16,346 nt of DNA from JAGOUB01 sp964648045. GTDB lineage: Bacteria > Patescibacteriota > Gracilibacteria > Peribacterales > Peribacteraceae. The DNA lies in assembly GCA_964648045.1 (NCBI GenBank), contig CAZYNU010000025.1, positions 1 to 16,346 of the forward strand, given 5' to 3'. The stretch's first letter is position 1, and each line of letters starts with the position of its first letter. Of this stretch, positions 13,911 through 16,346 are shown one piece after another. Below the pieces are notes generated by a model that ran no database searches, had not been told where the DNA came from, and saw only the letters and a list, made by a program, of their open reading frames with translations. Made by a program: the position numbers and the translations under genes.

Positions 13911-14528
13911 TTAGAGTGGATCCACCCCGGGAATGGGGACAACGCGTGGGACTGGTATGGGGCTGGGGGTTGGGGTTGGCACGGGAATGGGTGTCGGCGC
14001 TGGGATGGGGGCAGCGAAGATGCCCGGTGTAGGAACGGGGCTCGGCGAAGGCGTAGGAACGGGGATCGGAGTTGGGGCCGGTGCGGGTGTGGGTAACAGC
14101 TCAGCCGGAATGGTTCCGCCGGGCACCTCAAGGACACCCGTGCCACTCAGTGCCATCTCGCCAGAGAGCGGCACGGCCGATTGGCGCGCCACGCGGTTCA
14201 CGCCGCCGGAGTAGTTGGGCAGATTGTCGAGCAGCTGATTGCCAAGATAGCCGTAATACCAGCCCAAAATGGCGGCACCGAGGCCAAGGCCTAAGATCGT
14301 GGTTACCACGGGGTGGCGCTTCATCCAGCCCCAGGTGGCGTCCAGCGGGCGGCCGATAATGGGGATCTTTCGCAGCCAAGAGTTCTTGCGGTCGATTTCG
14401 GTTTGGTAGGTTTCTACCGAACGGCGGGCGGCATCGAGGCGCGTACGTTCGTCGGTGCCGGCGCTGGTCACGCGCGTGTCGGTTGGGCCGCGGCGCAGGG
14501 GTTCGATGTTGGCGTCGGAGGTGGTCAT
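13911..14528 (-). CDS. Single-pass membrane protein with proline-rich repeat tail, 205 aa
   Basis: No known family. The ATG at 14528 overlaps the stop codon of the preceding gene as ATGA, indicating translational coupling; a longer reading frame upstream lies within that gene and is not used. Residues 1-70 are soluble, with a helix at about 28-50 and a basic patch (KNSWLRKIPIIGR, WMKRHP) before one membrane segment at about 72-92 (VVTTILGLGLGAAILGWYYGY). The positive side before the helix predicts the N-terminus inside and the C-terminus outside. Outside come about 50 residues (VPLSGEMALSGTGVLEVPGG) and then a Pro/Thr/Ser/Ile/Val tail (146-200) with a 20-residue unit present twice (151-170 and 177-196). 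Such tails often span cell-wall or envelope layers. It sits between the 136-aa and 1651-aa genes of one operon. Confidence 0.85.
   Translation of the reverse strand: MTTSDANIEPLRRGPTDTRVTSAGTDERTRLDAARRSVETYQTEIDRKNSWLRKIPIIGRPLDATWGWMKRHPVVTTILGLGLGAAILGWYYGYLGNQLLDNLPNYSGGVNRVARQSAVPLSGEMALSGTGVLEVPGGTIPAELLPTPAPAPTPIPVPTPSPSPVPTPGIFAAPIPAPTPIPVPTPTPSPIPVPRVVPIPGVDPL
13941..14078 (-). repeat. Two-copy in-frame repeat coding for the proline-rich tail
   Basis: Two 20-codon units, APTPIPVPTPSPSPVPTPGI and APTPIPVPTPTPSPIPVPRV, offset by 78 nt (26 codons), with shorter PTP/PVP units within. It is a coding repeat likely to vary in length between strains. Confidence 0.7.
13959..13985 (+). other. 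Potential G-quadruplex motif on the template strand
   Basis: Four G runs: GGGG, GGGGG, GGGG and GGG separated by CT, TT and TTGGCAC, meeting the G3+/loop 1-7 rule; more GGG runs continue to the right. It lies on the strand that is template for the leftward operon, 82 nt before the start codon of the giant gene. It results from proline codons, so it may be incidental. Confidence 0.45.
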
Positions 14529-14935
14529 GCGACGGCGGGGGAGGGGTGGGCTTCGTTTGTGCCAAAGAGTTCGTGGCGAATAAAGCTGAGGGCGGCCAGC
14601 AGGTCGACGTCTTCGTTGTCGGCGATCTCGCCGAGTAGTGCACCGATCATGGCGGTGACCCCGCGGGCGCCGATGGTGAAGTACAGCTCTGGCAGAACCG
14701 ACTTTGGCACTTCGGGCCATTCGCTGGCGGGTTTGCCCGCGGCAATGGCGTCGGCTAGGGCGACCGTCGTCGGGTCATCCTTAAACGAGGCGAGTTGCCG
14801 GCGAATTTCCAGCTGCTCGTCGCTCTCGAAGGCCATCGAGGTTTCAGTCTCGACGGCGCGGCCTTGGCGGAGGGCCTCCGGCAGGGTCCCGAAGCGGGTC
14901 TGCTCATCTGTGGTAAGGAAGAGGGTGTCGTCCAT
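14525..14935 (-). CDS. Unrecognised protein, 136 aa, first gene of the giant-protein operon
   Basis: I do not recognise this protein. The ATG at 14935 (MDDTLFLTTDEQTRFG) is chosen because a promoter ends 10 nt before it; an in-frame ATG at 14962 lies within that promoter's spacer and cannot be used from it. The product is acidic, soluble and helical: residues 1-30 may bind or cap, about 40-58 is a charged helix (SDEQLEIRRQLASFKDD), and 82-125 contains a hydrophobic helix pair (LYFTIGARGVTAMIGALLGE and DVDLLAALSFIRHELFG). There is no signal peptide or clear membrane segment. Its stop overlaps the start of the membrane-protein gene (ATGA), so the two products are probably made in linked amounts and may interact. 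Confidence 0.82.
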   Translation of the reverse strand: MDDTLFLTTDEQTRFGTLPEALRQGRAVETETSMAFESDEQLEIRRQLASFKDDPTTVALADAIAAGKPASEWPEVPKSVLPELYFTIGARGVTAMIGALLGEIADNEDVDLLAALSFIRHELFGTNEAHPSPAVA

Positions 14936-14945
14936 AAATCTTTGT

Positions 14946-14974
14946 AGTATAGCGTTTTTCATGGCTTTCAACAA
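14946..14974 (-). promoter_or_regulatory. Promoter of the three-gene giant-protein operon
   Basis: On the minus strand: TTGTTG (14974-14969), 17-nt spacer, TATACT (14951-14946). Predicted start about 14939, some 4 nt before the ATG at 14935, so the mRNA would be nearly leaderless. The gap 14936-15092 back to prfB shows no other gene and no clear prfB terminator. Confidence 0.6.
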
Positions 14975-15092
14975 GCATGCTGGGCGCGCGGATGGCAAGC
15001 AATGGCAGTGTAATCGACAGGATGGTGGTTGCGTGTTGCCGTGTGGTCGGCCTAATGCTGTTCGTTGCTGGTCCGCCGTTGTGCGGAGCGTC

Positions 15093-16185
15093 TTACGCTT
15101 CTCCCCGTGCTTGGCGCTTAAGTTCGGCGTCGATGAAGGCCTGAATGTCGCCGTCGAGCACATCCTGCGTACGTGAAGTTTCCACGTCGGTGCGCAGATC
15201 TTTCACCATTTGATAGGGGTGTAGTACGTAGCTGCGGATCTGTTGTCCGAAGTCGGCGGAGGCAGTGGCTCCTTTTAGGTCACTCTTTTGTGCCTCTTCT
15301 TCTTCACGCTTGAGGGCGAGGAGTTTGCTTTGAAGCATCTGCATCGCACGTTCGCGGTTCTGCAATTGGTTACGTTCCGTCTGGCAGCTAACGACGGTAT
15401 TCGTGGGTAAGTGGGTGATACGGATGGCCGACTCTGTCTTGTTGACGTGCTGGCCGCCGGCGCCGCCGCTGCGAAATGTGTCGACACGTAGATCTTTGGC
15501 ATCGATGTACACCTCAGTGGCGCCTTCGATGACTGGCAACACTTCGACGAGCGCAAAACTGGTCTGACGCAGGGCCTTTGCCCCGAATGGCGAGATGCGC
15601 ACCAGGCGATGTGTGCCTTTTTCGCACTTGAGATAGCCGTAGGCGGGGCTGCCTTCAATAAGAAATGTAGCGGTCTTGATGCCGGCTTCCTGGCCGTCCG
15701 TTTTATCGAGCAAGCTCATCTTGAAACCCACCCGCTCGCAGTAGCGCATATACATCCGCACTAAGATGGCCGCCCAGTCTTGTGCTTCGGTGCCGCCAGC
15801 GCCGCCGCTGATGGTGAGGTAGCAGTCGCTCTGGTCGAATTCTCCCGAAAGGTAGAGCTGCGCTTCGAGCGTGGCCCACGCCGCCAGGAGCTTGTCGGCT
15901 TCGGCCTGAATTTCCGCCAGGTCGCTTTCGCCACTTGCCCTGGCCAGCTCCAACACGGTTTCGGCGTCGCCCCGCAGGGCCATGAGCGGTTCCCATTGTT
16001 TCTTGAGGCCGCGCAGTTCTGCAAAAAGCACCTTTGCCGCCTTTTGATCGGCGTAGATGGCGGGGTCGGCGGCCTTGGCATCCAGCTCGGCAATGCGTTC
16101 GGGAACTTTTCGGGCCTCAAAGAGAGTCCTTTCCCGTGTTCAGGGCGCTGAGCAGCTCGGTGAGTTTGGAGATGAGCTCTTCCAC
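15093..16185 (-). CDS. prfB: Peptide chain release factor 2, made by +1 programmed frameshift
   Basis: Releases finished proteins at UGA and UAA codons on the ribosome. The protein is read from the GTG at 16185 for 22 codons (MEELISKLTELLSALNTGKD, then Ser-Leu), meets TGA at 16119-16117, and continues in the +1 frame from GAG at 16118 to the TAA at 15093: 22 + 341 = 363 residues, against 365 in E. coli. Motifs: stop-codon recognition tripeptide SPF at 198-200, which marks RF2 as opposed to RF1 (PxT), and SGGAGGQHVNKTESAIRITH with the catalytic GGQ at 243-245. An in-frame TGA two codons before the GTG excludes an upstream start. No Shine-Dalgarno site is seen. Low RF2 lets the ribosome pause at the TGA and shift, so the gene controls itself. 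Start codon choice is the least sure part. Confidence 0.95.
16117..16132 (-). promoter_or_regulatory. prfB +1 frameshift site
   Basis: On the minus strand: the Shine-Dalgarno-like AAAGGA (16132-16127), four bases, then CTT TGA (16122-16117). This is the known RF2 arrangement: tRNA-Leu slips from CUU to UUU while the UGA waits for RF2. The internal AAAGGA is 4 nt from the slip codon, close to the spacing that aids the shift in E. coli. Confidence 0.92.
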
Positions 16186-16239
16186 GGGTCAGGGGGTACA
16201 AGTGATGGCATAGTAACAGATTTCTCTCATTGATTGGCT

Positions 16240-16287
16240 GGCACTTTTTTTGTGCGCGACAAAAAGTGCCCAAAAAGCGCGTCGCGC
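16240..16287. repeat. Overlapping inverted repeats upstream of prfB
   Basis: GGCACTTTTT (16240-16249) pairs with AAAAAGTGCC (16261-16270) as a 10-bp stem with an 11-nt loop. The loop's GCGCGAC (16254-16260) can instead pair with GTCGCGC (16281-16287); the two stems are interleaved, so they could form together only as a pseudoknot. It could be a terminator of a gene beyond the window, or a dispersed repeat. The rest of 16186-16346 holds no gene that I can see; near the edge GCGGGCC (16321-16327) and GGCCCGC (16337-16343) form another short inverted repeat. Confidence 0.55.
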
Positions 16288-16346
16288 CAACGATCCTCCA
16301 CCTCGGCCCCGTGCCTCCTCGCGGGCCCTTAGGCCCGGCCCGCTTC

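Noticed and set aside
13920..14095. G-rich repeated DNA resembling a CRISPR or tandem-repeat array
   Set aside because: The units are irregular and lie in frame within a coding sequence as Pro/Thr/Val codons; there are no equal repeats and spacers.
14313..15176. Long open frame on the + strand (287 codons)
   Set aside because: It runs antisense to the 136-aa and 205-aa genes and the end of prfB, has no ribosome site, and its translation is low-complexity. It is a by-product of GC-rich codons opposite.

Overview
The window is bacterial chromosomal DNA, GC-rich (roughly 55-60%) and densely coded, with short AT-rich islands at promoters. UGA is used as an ordinary stop codon (for example at the ends of the genes at 14525 and 8860). 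A release factor 2 gene with the classical UGA frameshift switch is present, so the standard genetic code applies. The mix of housekeeping genes with large unrecognised ORFs, an archaeal/eukaryote-type prolyl-tRNA synthetase and a histone-fold protein would suit a Candidate Phyla Radiation lineage such as a Peregrinibacteria-like organism. That placement is inference and not proven by the sequence.

Left part (1-2800): a leftward group encodes a DUF1003 membrane protein, a PH-domain membrane protein and the N-terminal third of ProS, which runs off the left edge. Diverging from it across an AT-rich promoter island is an unrecognised 321-aa helical protein with less GC-biased codons than most neighbours. 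Next (2862-3770) comes a D-2-hydroxyacid dehydrogenase. From 3770 to 5360 there are two related four-helix membrane proteins in tandem, each with its own TTGAC-type promoter and its own intrinsic terminator, and then a STAS-domain protein. The last codons of the STAS gene run through the promoter of the following membrane-protein gene.

Middle (5441-8400): a two-gene leftward operon for UDP-glucose 6-dehydrogenase and a UDP-glucuronate 4-epimerase-type enzyme, which together would make UDP-glucuronate and UDP-galacturonate for surface polysaccharide. It is followed by a 119-aa protein made of two tandem histone-fold repeats resembling the Bdellovibrio Bd0055 family, and by a divergent tRNA-Ser(CGA) gene. 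A monocistronic 111-aa protein of unknown function (8525-8860) has a strong promoter, a good ribosome binding site and a textbook terminator.

Right part (8922-16346): a leftward three-gene operon encodes a 136-aa soluble protein, a 205-aa single-pass membrane protein with a proline-rich tail, and a 1651-aa protein with two hydrophobic segments and a charged helix. None of the three is recognised; the first two overlap by ATGA, and the set looks like one membrane-associated system. Upstream lies prfB, whose full 363-aa product requires a +1 shift at CTT TGA. The last 160 bases hold nested inverted repeats and no gene.

Several start codons lack a Shine-Dalgarno sequence, and at two of them a promoter ends within about 10 nt of the ATG, suggesting leaderless transcripts. 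Others (4857, 5358, 8525) have clear Shine-Dalgarno sites, so both modes seem to be in use.
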